A DNA stretch of 64,000 nt from Poa pratensis (Eukaryota; Streptophyta; Magnoliopsida; Poales; Poaceae): NCBI GenBank assembly GCA_947311845.1, contig CAMZMU010000040.1, positions 59,579,901-59,643,900 on the forward strand. The letters are read 5' to 3'. Positions 1-11,559 of the stretch are shown piece after piece. The translations under genes and the position numbers were made by a program. Under the pieces are notes generated by a model that saw nothing but the letters and a program-made list of their open reading frames with translations, made no database searches and was not told the origin of the DNA. Position 1 is the first letter of the stretch. Every line of letters starts with the position of its first letter.

Positions 1-1384
1 AAAAAAAATTGTGTGTGTCACAAGAAGTGTGTTTACGATTCCTAGAATTTGCAGAACTAAATTCAAAGTATGCGCATAAAAATAAAAAAAGACAAATCCA
101 ACATGAATAGTGTCACAAAAAGACAAAGACATAAAATGATACTATTCACATAGCAGTTTGTCTTTTTATTTCTCTGTGTATATTTCTAATTAGGTTCTGA
201 AAAAATTAGAGAATATAAAGACATATCTTGTGAACACCCACCCTTTTTTTTTGAAATTTTCCGATCATTTAAAATTTGACTTTTTACAAGTGGTATCATG
301 ATAGCATGTAAGAGGTGGGATCACTAGATATTTTCCCGATATCTTCCCGATAGGAGGGGAGGACGGCCTCCAGGCTTGAGGTTCTCACAATTACACCGCC
401 GCCGGCTGAGATCCTAGGCTAAGCGCTAAAAAAAGTCAAGGTCCGGGTAAGAAATTCTTCCGTACGTGTTCAGGCAGTGGCAGCTCATCGTTAGGCTATT
501 TCTTTTCGTTTTCCCTTCTACGAAAGGAGCGGGTGAACAACAAAAAAAACCCGGTTCTCGCTTTCTTCTCGGGCAAAGCCGCCGTGTTCTGTGGACTGTG
601 GTGTCAAGGAGAAGACTACTCAAAACAAAAAAAGAAGATTGAGTTGCCTTCTAAGAAAGGAAAAGCACGTACGAGGGAAACAAGATCGAGTTTTTTATTT
701 ATTTACTTTTTTTCTCCAGCGACATGCTCGGAAAAGAGAGAGCCAACAGCCAAGCCACAGGCAAGTGGGCTTCACACTTGGAGAATGTGCGTCACAGCCA
801 TATAGCCTGTCTGCCTGTGGAAACCAGTCAAAATTGGCGGCCTATAATATTGGCCGAGCTATTGGTGTGTTGTTTCAGATTCTACGCTGGGCCGTTAAGA
901 ACATAGCACGGAACTGGGCCGCTCCGAGCTCAATCGAAGGCGCTCGTGCAATGATCGAGGGAACTTTGCAGAAAATTCATACCGGAAAATTAGCACAGAC
1001 ACACATTCTAACGGCTGACCCTAAATATGACCGCAAATATTCTTCTGGGGAGATCTTTTGGGCCAGATCCCAGATCTGAATGCGCCAGATCGAGACCTTG
1101 TTGCCGGACGACAGCAACTTTCCTGTTCGACCTTGCCCAGTTTTGCCCCGTCATATTGCACTATCTAACATCTGCCAAGTTTGGAGGAATAATGTGGGTT
1201 GCGGGTTGCCCGGTTGATTTGCAGCTGTCAGGACGAGGTCGTCGTTTTGTAGCCGAGAATGAAGTATTCGTTCTGTGGTATTACCCGCAGCGCCAACCAT
1301 GCTTGGATCCTGTGACCGACTTGGTTGGCTACTAGGTATTTCTGGGGATGAATAATGCTGAGTTAATGTACGCTGAAGGTGTTC
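1..1384. other. Intergenic DNA, no recognisable gene
   Basis: AT-rich at the left end, then mixed composition. Open frames here are short and overlap each other on both strands, with no domain I recognise. Positions about 826-960 resemble 41044-41180 (shared block around 893-937 and 41103-41147), so part of this stretch is a dispersed repeat. LINE homology begins near 1385. Confidence 0.6.
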
Positions 1385-1735
1385 CGGGGTCTGAAGGATA
1401 ACTCTGTCTACTGGATCGGCGGGAGATCTTTTGGCGACAACGCAGTCGTCAAAATTGGATCCTCCGTGGTAATGCTAACACAGCATATTTCCATGCGATT
1501 GCTAATGGACGTCGACGAAGGTGTTCTATACCGTGCTTGTGGGCGGATGGCCTCCTACTAGAGGAGGCCAAAGACTTATCCGCCATATTTACTCCTTCTA
1601 TAAGGAGTTATTTACGGAGGGACCCCGCACGGGGTAGCGTTAGCCGCTGATTTTTGGCCCTTAGGGGCCTTAGTCTCGGATGGAGAGAACGCGAAGCTTA
1701 CTCTCCCTTTCAGCCCCGAGGAGGTTCAGCGAGCT

Positions 1736-3043
1736 ATGATGGGGATGAAGGCCAACTCGGCCTTGGCCCGGATGGCCTTCCAGTCTCGTTCTTCCAGAAT
1801 TTCTGGGGGAGTATTGAGGCGGTCATTATGCCGATGTTCTAGGAGTTCTACACTGGAACATTGGTTATTGTCTTGCCTCAATTTTGGTGTAATCACCCTG
1901 ATCCCTAAAGTTGTGAGGGCGACTGATATACGCCAATTTAGACCGATCACAGTGATCAACGTCATACAGAGACTGCTTGCCAAAGTGTGTGTTGCACGCT
2001 TGGCACCAGTTGTGGAGAGACTCGCACACCCTTATCAGTTCGCCTTTATCAAGGGACGATTTATCCATGACGGAATTCTAGCGCTTCATGAGATTGTCTA
2101 TGAAGTTAAGGCTAGACATCTTAAGAGTGTCTTCCTTAAGCTAGATTTTCGGAAGGCTTATGATCGTTTGGACTGGGCGTTCCTTCGCCAGGCCCTCGAG
2201 CGTAGGGGGTTCGATGATCGCTTCATATGCTGGATTATGCAGATCGTCATGAGTGGCAACACGGCGATACATATTAATGGGGACATTGGTCCCTATTTTA
2301 GGTCCTCGTGCAGGGTAATACATGGGGATCCAATATCTCCTCTTCTCTTTGACCTGGCCGTTGACGTTCTTGCGACTGTCTTGGATAAAGCCAAGACGGC
2401 TGGTCACATCGCTGGTGTGGTCGGACACCTTATTCCTGGAGGTGGGGTCACCCACCTCCAGTATGCGGATGATACCATGATCATGGTGGAGGGTTCGGAA
2501 CTTGACATTGTTAATCTCAAGTTCTTTCTCCTCTACTTTGAGGCCATGTCAGGCCTCAAGATTAACTTTGACAAGAGCGAAGTCATGATCATGGGGTACT
2601 TCCTAGAGGAGCAACAGCGGATAGCGGACAACCTTAACTGCAAGTTGTCCACCTTCTCTGTTACCTATCTAGGGATGCCGCTTAGTGATTCTAGGATTCT
2701 TATTAAGGATCTAGAGCCGCTTGTTGGACGGGTCAAAGAAAAGGCGGAGCCTTGGCAGGGGCGATTTACCTCCAAGGGGAGCAAATCTGTCCTCATTGAT
2801 TCCTGCATGTCTAGCTTGCCTATGTACATGATGGGAATCTATGATCTCCCGGAAGGTACGCATGGCGCATTTGACAAGGAACTCTCGCGCTTCTTTTGGC
2901 AGGCGACCAATGGGCGTCAAAAGTACCACATGGTCAAATGGGCGGATGTGTGCGCCCCCAAGGACATGGGGGGGCATAGAAATTTTAGCGTCACGGAAGA
3001 TGAATACCGCCCTTATGCTGCGATGGGTTTGGCGGATACTTAG
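1736..3043 (+). pseudogene. LINE A reverse transcriptase (broken)
   Basis: An open stretch of about 435 codons encoding the RT core of a plant LINE ORF2. Visible blocks in order are the FRPITVINVIQRLLAK fingers segment, the QFAFIKGRFIHDGIL segment, KLDFRKAYDRLDW with the first catalytic Asp, IHGDPISPLLF in place of the usual RQGDPLSP box, and LQYADDTMIMV with the YADD catalytic pair near residue 240. The family copies the element's RNA into DNA at a nicked target. Upstream, about 1690-1842, the PEEVQRA...GPDGLPVSFFQ motif lies in another frame, and a second shift near 2980 moves the continuation to yet another frame. The copy is therefore dead, although the catalytic residues are retained. 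Confidence 0.85.
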
Positions 3044-3081
3044 GGAGGAGGGGTGTTGTGGCTGCAACTTATCAAAGCGAA

Positions 3082-3094
3082 ATATCTGCAGGGA
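3082..3094. repeat. Target site duplication of LINE B (left copy)
   Basis: ATATCTGCAGGGA here is repeated exactly at 16167-16179, right after a short A tract. It lies inside LINE A coding sequence (KYLQGR segment), and the LINE A frame resumes directly after the second copy. Confidence 0.85.
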
Positions 3095-3525
3095 AGAGGG
3101 CAGAAGTTCATCTCACTCGTTAGCAGCCTGGTCCATGGTATGTAAACCCAAGAAACATGGCGGTTTGGGAATCATCAACTTGGAAGTTCAGAATACTGCT
3201 CTACTCCTGAAACACCTCCACAAATTCTTTTGCAAGGCCGACATTCCCTGGGTAAAGCATGTATGGTCTCTCTATGGCGATTCTCCACCCCAATCTCAAA
3301 CTCCCAGAGGATCCTTTTGGTGGAAAGATGTGTTCAGCTTGATTAATATATATCGCAGCATTACCACTTCTTCTGTTGGGAATGGGGAACTGACACTGCT
3401 CTGGAAAGATTTTGGGAATAATGGAGAATTACTTTGTGACACACACCCCCACCTATATTCTTTTGCCCTTAATGAAGACATCTCGATTGCCTCTATGGCC
3501 AGGGAGACAGAGCTGGGGTCTCTGT
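3095..3525 (+). pseudogene. LINE B ORF2, post-RT part 1
   Basis: Encodes the conserved plant LINE segment that follows the RT: CKPKKHGGLGIINLEVQN, then LLLKHLHKFFCKADIPWV, then GSFWWKDVFSLINIYRSIT. The frame runs open into the Sirevirus LTR. Skipping the Sirevirus and one copy of TCTGT continues the same frame at 15359. The first few codons after the truncation point have no homologous reading that I can identify. Confidence 0.8.
3521..3525. repeat. Target site duplication of the Sirevirus (left copy)
   Basis: TCTGT here and at 15354-15358, immediately outside the TG and CA ends of the two LTRs. A perfect 5-bp duplication shows that the two LTRs belong to one insertion event. Confidence 0.92.
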
Positions 3526-4232
3526 TGAAAGGATCGTATGACACCTAGAGGGGAGGGTGAATAGGTGCTACTTCAATTTTAATACTTTTTCAAATTAGGC
3601 TTGACACAAAAGGTAAATTCTCTAGATATGCAACTAAGGTGAATTTAACTATATGACAAGCTAGCAACTAAACAAGATACACGAAGTAAAGACTAGAAAC
3701 AAGGATAGAAATAACCGAAGTGAAAGCACGCGGAGATACGGATGTAATCCCGAGTTCCTCATTTTTAGGGAGTACGTCTCGTTGGACAGGTGTGAGCTAC
3801 CACGAAGGTCAAAAATCAACCGCCACAAAGGCGTCACCATCTTCTCCGATGAACCGCACCACAAAGGTTTGGTTCACCTTCCACTATCGGAATCCTTCAA
3901 GGCGGAATCCGGAGCCCTTACAACAACGATCCGGGGCACAACCCACAAGAGGATTGGGGGCTCCCGAACAGCTACAAATCTGTCACAAAGACAACAAGTG
4001 AGTACAACAAGAAGGTAGGTTTTCCCAATGGAAATCCTAGCCAAGGGGCCCTCAAGTAAATGAGGGGGAAATGAAGAACGGCTTGGTGAAGATGTAGATC
4101 CGGGCCTTCTCCTTTAATCCTCCAAAGATCAACGAGTTTGGGTGGAGGGATTGGGAGATCTAGTGATTCTTGAGCTTGCAACAATGGTGTTCTTCTTTTT
4201 GGGCGAGCTAAGCTTCTTGGAGAAGAAGCAGT

Positions 4233-4241
4233 CTTTAAATA
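4233..4241 (-). promoter_or_regulatory. Probable LTR TATA box
   Basis: TATTTAAAG on the - strand in the 3' LTR; the same box lies at 14766-14774 in the 5' LTR, which would drive the element. It lies directly downstream, in sense, of the palindrome array. Confidence 0.55.
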
Positions 4242-4282
4242 GGGCCCTGAAAATCGAACCGTTAAGTGCAGAAAAACTGCAC

Positions 4283-4660
4283 AGCGGTACTACCGCTCCT
4301 GGTCTCCCTGCGGTACCCAGTGTACTGCACCGCCTAGCTGCGGCGGTACCTCGCAGAGGTACCGGAGCTGCCAGGTACGGCGGTACTACCGCGGCGCTGC
4401 CGGTAGTACCGTTGGGATCCTTCGATTAAAAAGGAAGGAATCCAGCGATAGTACGAGGTGACTACTGTTGGGTACCATAGCGAGTCCAGAGAGCATTTCC
4501 GGCCTAGCGGTACCCCTGGCGGTACCACCAGCGGTAGTACCGCTGGCTGAAACCAGCGGTACCACCGCCAGGAGGAGTACCAGCTGTGTTGCACGAGTCC
4601 CGCTCCAGGTGGAGCGGTACTACCGCTGCGACAGCGGTACTACCGCCAGACACAGAAAAG
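4283..4660. repeat. GCGGTA(C/G)TACCGC palindrome array in LTR U3
   Basis: Roughly eight full or degenerate copies of a 13-bp palindrome with a one-base centre, core CGG-N5-CCG, mixed with half sites such as GGCGGTACC. The array lies on the U3 side of the TATA box. The same array occurs at 14815-15195 and related arrays lie inside the element at 6944-7013 and 7421-7665. Confidence 0.8.
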
Positions 4661-4809
4661 CTCTACTGAGCTGATTTCCAGGGCAACTAGCTCCAACTTG
4701 ACACAATGTTTCGACATTACTTAGCTGCAATTGTCAAGCACACATTAGACCAGATGATGTGTTTTCATTAGACTCCCAAAATAGATTTTAGAGCAAGTAT
4801 GCTCTTTCA

Positions 4810-5272
4810 ATCTCCTCCGTTTTGGAGTCTGATGACAACACATCAAAAAGGTTCACAAAATATAGACGGGCTCCCCCTAACTATATGCATTAGTAGAATT
4901 TTGCGTTTGAATGCAAAATGCATATAGGTTAGGTTCAACACTCCCTCTAGATTTTGTAATCCGAGCAAGTTCATAGATAAACAAAAAGGCACAACTTGCA
5001 CAAAGGTAAGACAAGAGATAATAGACAAAGTCTTGCACACATAGTCTTACAAGAATTTAAAGTTCTCACATGTCTTACCCCATGAGTTCAACTAAAACAA
5101 ATAAAGATACTAGAGGATAGAGGAGCACAAGTGAAAGACAAACAACATCAAATAGAAAAGCAAGCTTGTGCCCTCAACCAAGCAACTCCCTGGAAAACCT
5201 AATAGAACTCTCTCCCCCTTTGGCATCATGACACCAAAAAGGGAGAGGCGATGCTAACGTCCCACGTAGAAG
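4810..5272 (-). promoter_or_regulatory. Sirevirus polypurine tracts before the 3' LTR
   Basis: No gene here. In the sense direction there is a purine tract AAAACGGAGGAGAT abutting the LTR (complement 4810-4823), a GTTAGGGGGAGC tract (complement near 4869-4881) and an AAAGGGGGAGA tract (complement 5211-5221) preceded by a GATGCC segment. Repeated AGGGGGAG tracts downstream of the coding region are a known Sirevirus hallmark. A further one lies at 8094-8105. Confidence 0.65.
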
Positions 5273-7214
5273 TCACTCTTCATCGGGGTCTTCATCGGAG
5301 GTAGTGGCCGGGGCGATCTCCTCACTTTTCTCGGCAGAATCTGAACCATCCTCACCATGTGCATCACCATCCTCATTATCATCATCAGAAACTTTTGCAT
5401 CAGCATGAGCAGCGGAGGGACCAATCTGAGTGCGAGACCAAGGAACCTCTGGCTGAGATGAGGAGGCATCATCCTGAAGATCTGGATCCACCCAATTGTA
5501 ACGGTGCTTGAGCCAATCAGCTTCTGCAGTGATTTTATCCTCAGACCCGGGCTTAACAGGGACGCCTAAGTGCTCAAAACGCTGACGGGTGAGTTGACGC
5601 TCTTTCTTGTTCCTGACATGTTCCTTATAGGCCCTGATGTCAGCATCTTCTTGGCGGCAAAAGATGGTCTTCATAGCACCAGCCACCCACTTCTTGAACC
5701 ATTTATCTTGAGCATTTGCCTTGGGAGGAAGCTCAAACAAGGGATCATCTTCATCATTGGTGGAGCTTTCTTCTTCATCGGAATTGAGTGGCGGAAGATG
5801 TTTCTTTATGCTCAGCTCCTTGACCTTGTGCTCAGTGGGATCCTCCTCGTTGTCCAAGAGAGCCAAAGGAAGTTTCTTCCTAGTCCACGTGTGAATGATC
5901 AACTGCATAATGTGAGCACCAAAAATGGAAGGTCTCCTTTTCATCACCACAACATACATCTCATGCCATATGATGTCGATCACATCAAATTTCTTGCCTT
6001 GCCCAACCATGATACAGGATTCAAACAAGAGATCAATAAGTTTTCCATGGATTTGGTCAAAGTTGCCCACACGGGGCGCAACGGTGTTGCGGTAGATCCT
6101 GTGCATGATGTCCCAAACCTTTAGCAAGTTCTTTTGGAACCCCACCAAGGCACGTCCTTGGATGTACAGATCATAGAGAACATTGGGCTTCATCGGATTT
6201 TAGTTAAAGTTGATGCGGAAGAATTGTTGCTGGGCAGCTTCATCCAACACAAAGCCATTGTCAACCAAACCTAGGAGAGAAGCAAATTCACTCCACTTGG
6301 CCTCAAGAATTACATCTTTTGACATCCATTTGATCCGCCTTGGCTCGTCGGAGAAGAAGTGAATAGTGGCAAAGAACTGCATGACAAGGTGATCATTGAA
6401 ATTCTGTTGCAGCCCAATATAGTCATAAATCCCAAACTCCTTGCAAATTTCAATAGCTTCTCCAAAGTACTCAAGGTGCTTCTCCATGTAATCAGTGTCA
6501 ATGCAAAACTGTTCAACAACCTTGGTCTTGTGCTTGGGAAGGACTTCATAGAAAATTTTCTCTTGAAAGAGATTGTGAAACCCCGGAGTGGTGAAAGTGC
6601 TGAGCTTAGGAGTGACATAGGGATTCATCTGCCTTTCTCGAACAAACTCCTTGGATGACATTAGGTTGAGTGACTTGCTTTGAGCAGCTTTGGCCTTTGC
6701 AGCATTAGACTTCTGACGGCGAGTGGTCTTTTCAGGCATAACTTCAAGTTCATCATCTTCTTCACGAATGCCTTTGCCTGAACAAGCACGCTTAGCAGCC
6801 CGCTTGGTGTGACTCCCACTAGCCTGCTTACCAGCACCTGTGACAGCATAGGAGGATAGCAGGAAGGATAAGTATTGCAAAACCAATTGAGACCAAACGA
6901 GAAGAATCCAAACTGCACAGTTCTGGAAAATGCCAGTTCCAGCGGTAGTACCGCTGGTCCACCGGTAGTACCGTTAGAGCGGTAGTACCGCCACGGCGGC
7001 GGTAGTACCGCTACCTTCAGATCTAGCGGTTGACTTTCCGGTACTCGCTCGATCTATGGAAACTTCCAATAAAACTTTGCAATAAGGATCCTAGACTAAG
7101 TACCATCTATTTCCAACAACTTCTACCACTAGAACTACGGAAAAACCTAACTCCATTGCATCTCAACGGATCGACTAGGTTGAGAGGTAGGAGAGAGAGA
7201 TTACCGGAGCTCAT
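5273..7214 (-). pseudogene. Env-position accessory gene of the Sirevirus, probably spliced, with an in-frame stop
   Basis: Lies between RNase H and the 3' LTR in sense orientation, where Sireviruses carry an envelope-like or accessory ORF. The main exon (6837 to 5273) encodes about 520 residues: a basic, Ser/Ala/Lys-rich N-terminus, a central conserved globular part, and an acidic, Asp/Glu/Ser-rich tail. I see no signal peptide or clear membrane span, so the env label is positional only. A short first exon is suggested at 7214-7205, with ATG, a GTAATC donor at 7204, and a TCACAG acceptor at 6838; the two exons agree in phase. One TAA at 6200-6202 interrupts the otherwise continuous frame. Copies of the LTR palindrome lie upstream (7421-7665) and in the intron (6944-7013), which may mean an internal promoter. 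The intron is inferred, not proven. Confidence 0.6.
6944..7013. repeat. LTR-type palindromes inside the env-position gene intron
   Basis: Four copies of GCGGTAGTACCGC or a close variant within 70 bp, the same sequence as the LTR U3 array. They lie inside the predicted intron of the env-position gene. Confidence 0.75.
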
Positions 7215-7420
7215 CGTGGAGGAGAGGAGGAAGGAGAGGGTGCTTGAGCGTCCCTCTGGCCGGAGAGGGGCTATCCAGGCCGGAGGAGGGCTCCCCGGCG
7301 ATGAACTGTGGCGGCAGCGGCTGTTGTGGGTGCTTTTTCGAGAGTAGGGTCGGGGGTGGAGCAGGTAGAATGAATAACTACCCCTCCACGCCCAACTTAA
7401 CCCCTGGTGAAAAAGTGCCC

Positions 7421-7665
7421 AGCGGTAGTACCGCCAGCGCTGGTACTGTCATTAGTCAGCGGTGGTACCGCTCCTGGGAGGGAGCGGTAGTACCGCCAGA
7501 CTAGCGGTAGTACCGCTGCCTGGTACTATTGACTCCCAGCACAAGGTTGCTGGAAATCAACGGTAGTACTAGGCACCTGGTGACTACGGTACCGTTCGAG
7601 GGACTGCGGTGCCTGGGAAACTCCAGGCAGAGGTAGTCCGTGAGGGCACCGGTAGTACCGGGCGC
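7421..7665. repeat. LTR-type palindromes upstream of the env-position gene
   Basis: At least six full or degenerate copies of GCGGTAGTACCGC, in sense about 200-450 bp upstream of the predicted first ATG (7214). No strong TATA box is visible between the array and that ATG. Confidence 0.7.
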
Positions 7666-8163
7666 TTTTGCCACAAAACATCCACGGGTTGGTCACAAAG
7701 ATTTTTACAAATAGAGAGAGAGGTTTAAATGATAAGTCATTGGCTTAGGATAGACGATGTAACTGGGGAAGGAGAGACAACCCAAGTTTGCAAGAATCAA
7801 AAAGTAAAGGCCAAACTTGGTACTCTCCACAAAACCTTGGTACTCTCCACAAAATGCAAAAGGGGGTCTAAAGAACCCAAATAAAACAAATAAGATCAAC
7901 TCCTCATATGGAGGAGGGCGGTGGCCTAGGCCACCATGTATGAGTATATGTGGTGTGACATCGCGAAGATATATCTTGGGTTCACCGCCACGACTCGTCA
8001 TTTAAGCTCACAATTCATGAAAAGAAAATAGAGACAAAATGAGTTCTTACTATCGGCATAATGGGGGGAGGGATAGTCCAATATTAGGACCGCACTCCCC
8101 CTATGTCCATGCCTACACCTAAACCAAATAGATAGTCAAGAAATAGGTGTGTATGCAAGATGA

Positions 8164-9384
8164 TCAAGTCATGCTCCTCGAATCCACGATATTCAGCTCA
8201 TGCCTCAAAAAGGTGAATCTTGCTTCATCAAGAGGCTTCGTGAAAATATCCGCAAGTTGGTCTTTGGTTGGAATATAGCCAAGCTCAATATCACCACGGG
8301 CAATATGATCCCGAATAAAATGATGATGAATCTCAATATGCTTCGTTCTTGAGTGTTGCACCGGATTGTGGCCAATCTTGATAGCATTTTCATTGTCACA
8401 CAAAAGAGGCACTTTGTCACAATTGACACCGTATTCCTTTAAAGTTTGCCTCATCCATAACAATTGAGTGCATGCACTAGCGGCCGCCACATACTCGGCT
8501 TCGGCGGAGGATTGAGATATGCAATTTTGCTTCTTAGAAGACCAACTCACCAAGGACCTACCAAGAAATTGACATGCCCCGGAAGTTGATTTCCTATCAT
8601 CCTTGCAACCGGCCCAATCCGAGTCCGTGTACCCGGCAAGAGAGAAATTAGTGCCCTTTGGGTACCACAAACCAAACCTTGGGGTATAAACCAAATATCG
8701 AAGGATTCTATTGACCGCCACCATGTGGCTTTCTTTAGGAGCGGCTTGATACCTTGCACACACCCCTACACTCAACACAATATCGGGTCTAGATGCACAA
8801 AGATAAATCAAAGAACCAATCATAGAGCGATAAAGTTTTTGATCAACATCGATACCGTCGTGATTAAGTTCAAGATGGCATTTGGTATCCATGGGAAACC
8901 GCTTCTCCTTAGCATTTTGCATATTGAACCTCTTGAGCATGTCTTGGGTATATTTGGTTTGAGAGATGAAAGTCCCTTCATTCAATTGCTTGATCTCAAA
9001 ACCGAGAAAGAACTTCAATTCGCCCATCATAGACATCTCGAACCTATCGGTCATAAGCTTTGAAAATTCATCATTGAAAGCTTTGTTAGATGAGCCAAAT
9101 ATAATATTATCAACATAAAGTTGGCATATGAAAAGCTCCCCTTTAACCCTCTTGGTAAAGAGGGTGGGGTCGATTTGCCCCAATTCAAATCCACGGTCTA
9201 GCAATAGCTCTCTTAGGTGCTCATACCAAGCACGAGGTGCTTGTTTGAGACTATAGAGCGCCTTATCAAGCTTGTAGACATGGTTAGGGAATTTAGGGTC
9301 CTCGAAACCCGGTGGTTGCTTAACATATACCAACTCCTTTAAAGGACCATTAAGAAAGGCACTTTTCACATCCATTTGTTGCAA
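8164..9384 (-). pseudogene. Sirevirus reverse transcriptase and RNase H
   Basis: About 406 codons with a copia-type RT (RVT_2) followed by RNase H. RT blocks visible are [35 protein letters not shown] and [10 protein letters not shown]. The last should read YVDD: the second catalytic Asp is Asn here, a GAT to AAT change, which should abolish polymerisation. RNase H shows [24 protein letters not shown] and [13 protein letters not shown] with its acidic residues retained, and the C-terminal [13 protein letters not shown] segment. The upstream part of pol is in another frame, with the shift near 9370-9384. Confidence 0.88.
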
Positions 9385-10406
9385 TTTAAAGTTATGATGT
9401 GATGCATATGCAAGAGGATACAGATGGACTTAAGGCGAGCCACGGGTGCATAAGTCTCTCCAAAATCAATGCCTTCAACTTGAGAGTATCCTTGTGCAAC
9501 CAATCTTGCCTTGTTCCTCACGACTATTCCATGCTCATCTTGCTTGTTCTTGAATATCCACTTTGTGCCTATAACATTGCGGCAATCTTTTGGCTTCTCA
9601 ACTAGATTCCACACTTTGTTGCGCTTGAAGTTATTGAGTTCATCATGCATAGCTTCTAACCAATCCGGATCTTCAAGAGCTTCAAACACGTTCTTTGCTT
9701 CCACCATGGAAATATGAGCTTGATGTTCACTAAAGCTTGCCAATTGCCTTCTTGTGGTAACACCTCTCTTGGGGTCACCAAGGATGTCTTCTAGGTGGTG
9801 ACTCTTTATTTCAAAGTCTTTTACAACTCTTGCTTTACGACGGGCTTCGATATCTCTATTGCATCTTGAAGGTATCTCTTGATCATCTTGATCATTTGAG
9901 TCCCCGTCTTGACCGGAATGTTGACCTTGATCATTTTGATGCACATCTTCAACAATGGAAGGAGAGGGTTGATCTTGGTCATGACCTTGGCTAGCATCAA
10001 CAATAGGAGAACTTGGTTCTTGCATAGCAACTTGGTCAACATGAGGAGAGTCTTGAACTTGTTCTTGGGGTGGTGCATCATTTGCTTCCATGATAGGCGC
10101 CGTTTCAACTTGTGATGAAGAGGTCTCCACTTGAATGGAGCTTGGACTTGCTTGAGGAGACTCGTAATGAATCTCAACGGGACGATGGAAACCAATGCCC
10201 ATTCTTCTTATAGCATCTTGAGGCTCTTCATTATCTACATCACAAACATGAAATTGCGCCACTTGGGAGCCGTCATTCTCATCGAACCTCACATCACAAG
10301 ATTCTATGACTTTGCCAACAGTTTTGTCATAGACTCTATAGGTGTGAGATTCGGCACCGTACCCAACATAAACACCCTCTAAAGCTTTAGATTCAAATTT
10401 AGACAA
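9366..10406 (-). pseudogene. Sirevirus integrase C-terminal region and start of RT
   Basis: Opens with ESKALEGVYVGYGAESHTYRVYD, the conserved end of the copia integrase, then a long low-complexity linker rich in Gln, Asp and Ser, then the first RT segment (WLEAMHDELNNFKRNKVWNL, GTKWIFKNKQDEHG, KARLVAQGYSQVEGIDF, ETYAPVARL). It continues into the 8164-9384 frame after a shift. The integrase core lies upstream in a different frame. Confidence 0.85.
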
Positions 10407-10488
10407 ACGAACACATTTGATCTTATAGAAACACTTACAACCAAATACTCGTTAGTAGGAGACATTGGGCTTGTTGCCGGTGAGCATC

Positions 10489-11133
10489 TCATAAGGTGTA
10501 AACTTCTTGCCAACGCGAAAGAATAGCCGGTTTGATGAATGACACGCCGTGGAGATCCCATAGAAAGAGTGGAGACTTAAACTCCGCCAACATAGACCTT
10601 GCCATATCCATGAGAGTCCGGTTCTTTCTTTCGGCTACACCATTTTGTTGAGGGGTATATGCAGCGGAATATTGATGACGAATCCCCTCTTCACTAAGAA
10701 ACTCATTTAAGGTGTAGTTCTTGAACTCGGAGCCATTATCACTCCTAATGACCAATATAGGGACATTGTGTTGGCGTTGAACTTCATTGAAAAAGTCGAT
10801 GACGGTTTGTTGGGTCTCATCCTTCGTCTTGAAGAAATAAACCCAAGTAAATCTTGAATAGTCATCAACAATCACCAAACAATATTTCTTCCCACCAAGA
10901 CTTGGTTGAGGCACGGCACCAAAGAGATCAACATGAAGAAGTTCCAATATCCTCTTTGATGAAATGACGGTCTTGCTTGGATGGGGAGAATCATGCATCT
11001 TTCCTTCAACACAAGCCCTACAAAGACGATCTCTAGAAAAAGAAACATTGTCTTTTAGTCCAAGAATGTGGCCACCCTTGTGAAGACTTTGCAAAGTTCT
11101 CATGTTGACATGGGACAAGCGGCGATGCCACAA
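10489..11133 (-). pseudogene. Sirevirus GAG-pre-integrase and integrase core
   Basis: MWHRRLSHVNMRTLQSL is the His side of the HHCC zinc-binding fold, followed by CRACVEGKMHDSPHP with the Cys pair. The rve catalytic core follows: LLHVDLFGAV with the first Asp, VIRSDNGSEFKN with the second Asp, and the Glu in QQNGVAERKNRTL. The enzyme inserts the cDNA into host DNA. The frame breaks near 10560, where the MARSMLAEFKSP segment leads into a shifted continuation. Confidence 0.88.
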
Positions 11134-11264
11134 CTATCCCACGTCGGCCTTTCCGAATAGGCATATTGCTTGAGTGTTGGTAAACCCCGAAAAGTCCACC
11201 ACGAACAACTCATTTTCAACATACCCAACGAACATGACCTTTAGAGTCTTGCTCCTCAAGAGTA

Positions 11265-11522
11265 TCACCATATCAATAGTAAAATGGACATCAAATTCAT
11301 CTTATTAAGAGCACGAACGGACATAAGATTGTAACCGAGGGACTCGACAAGCATGACATTTACAAGGGTGATATCCTTTGCAACTACCACCTTGCCGAGG
11401 CCCGTTACCTCCGCTTTTGATTTATCACCATAGGAAACGGATGCTTGATTTATATTTGGTCCCAACCCCGTCATGATCTCCTTGCTTCCGGTCATATGAC
11501 TAGTGCATCCACTATCAACCAC
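11265..11522 (-). pseudogene. Sirevirus aspartic protease remnant
   Basis: Begins with MVDSGCTSHMTG, the active-site DSG motif of copia proteases, followed by the GLGKVVVAKDITLVNVMLV segment. The retained stretch is about 85 codons. The connection to GAG-pre-integrase downstream is interrupted by stop codons between about 11134 and 11264. Confidence 0.82.
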
Positions 11523-11559
11523 CCATTTAGACCCACCGGAAGCATAGTCCTACAAGAAA

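Larger units (their letters stand above)
3526..4809 (-). repeat. Sirevirus 3' LTR
   Basis: 1284 bp, TGAAAG to CTTTCA. It differs from the other LTR (14059-15353) by scattered substitutions and small indels, densest at the 3526-3900 end. In the sense direction it holds U3 with the palindrome array (4283-4660) and then a TATTTAAAG box (complement at 4233-4241). Confidence 0.92.

Noticed and set aside
426..1335. Several overlapping open frames of 60-160 codons at the left end
   Set aside because: They overlap on both strands, lack any domain and include part of a dispersed repeat. No coding evidence.
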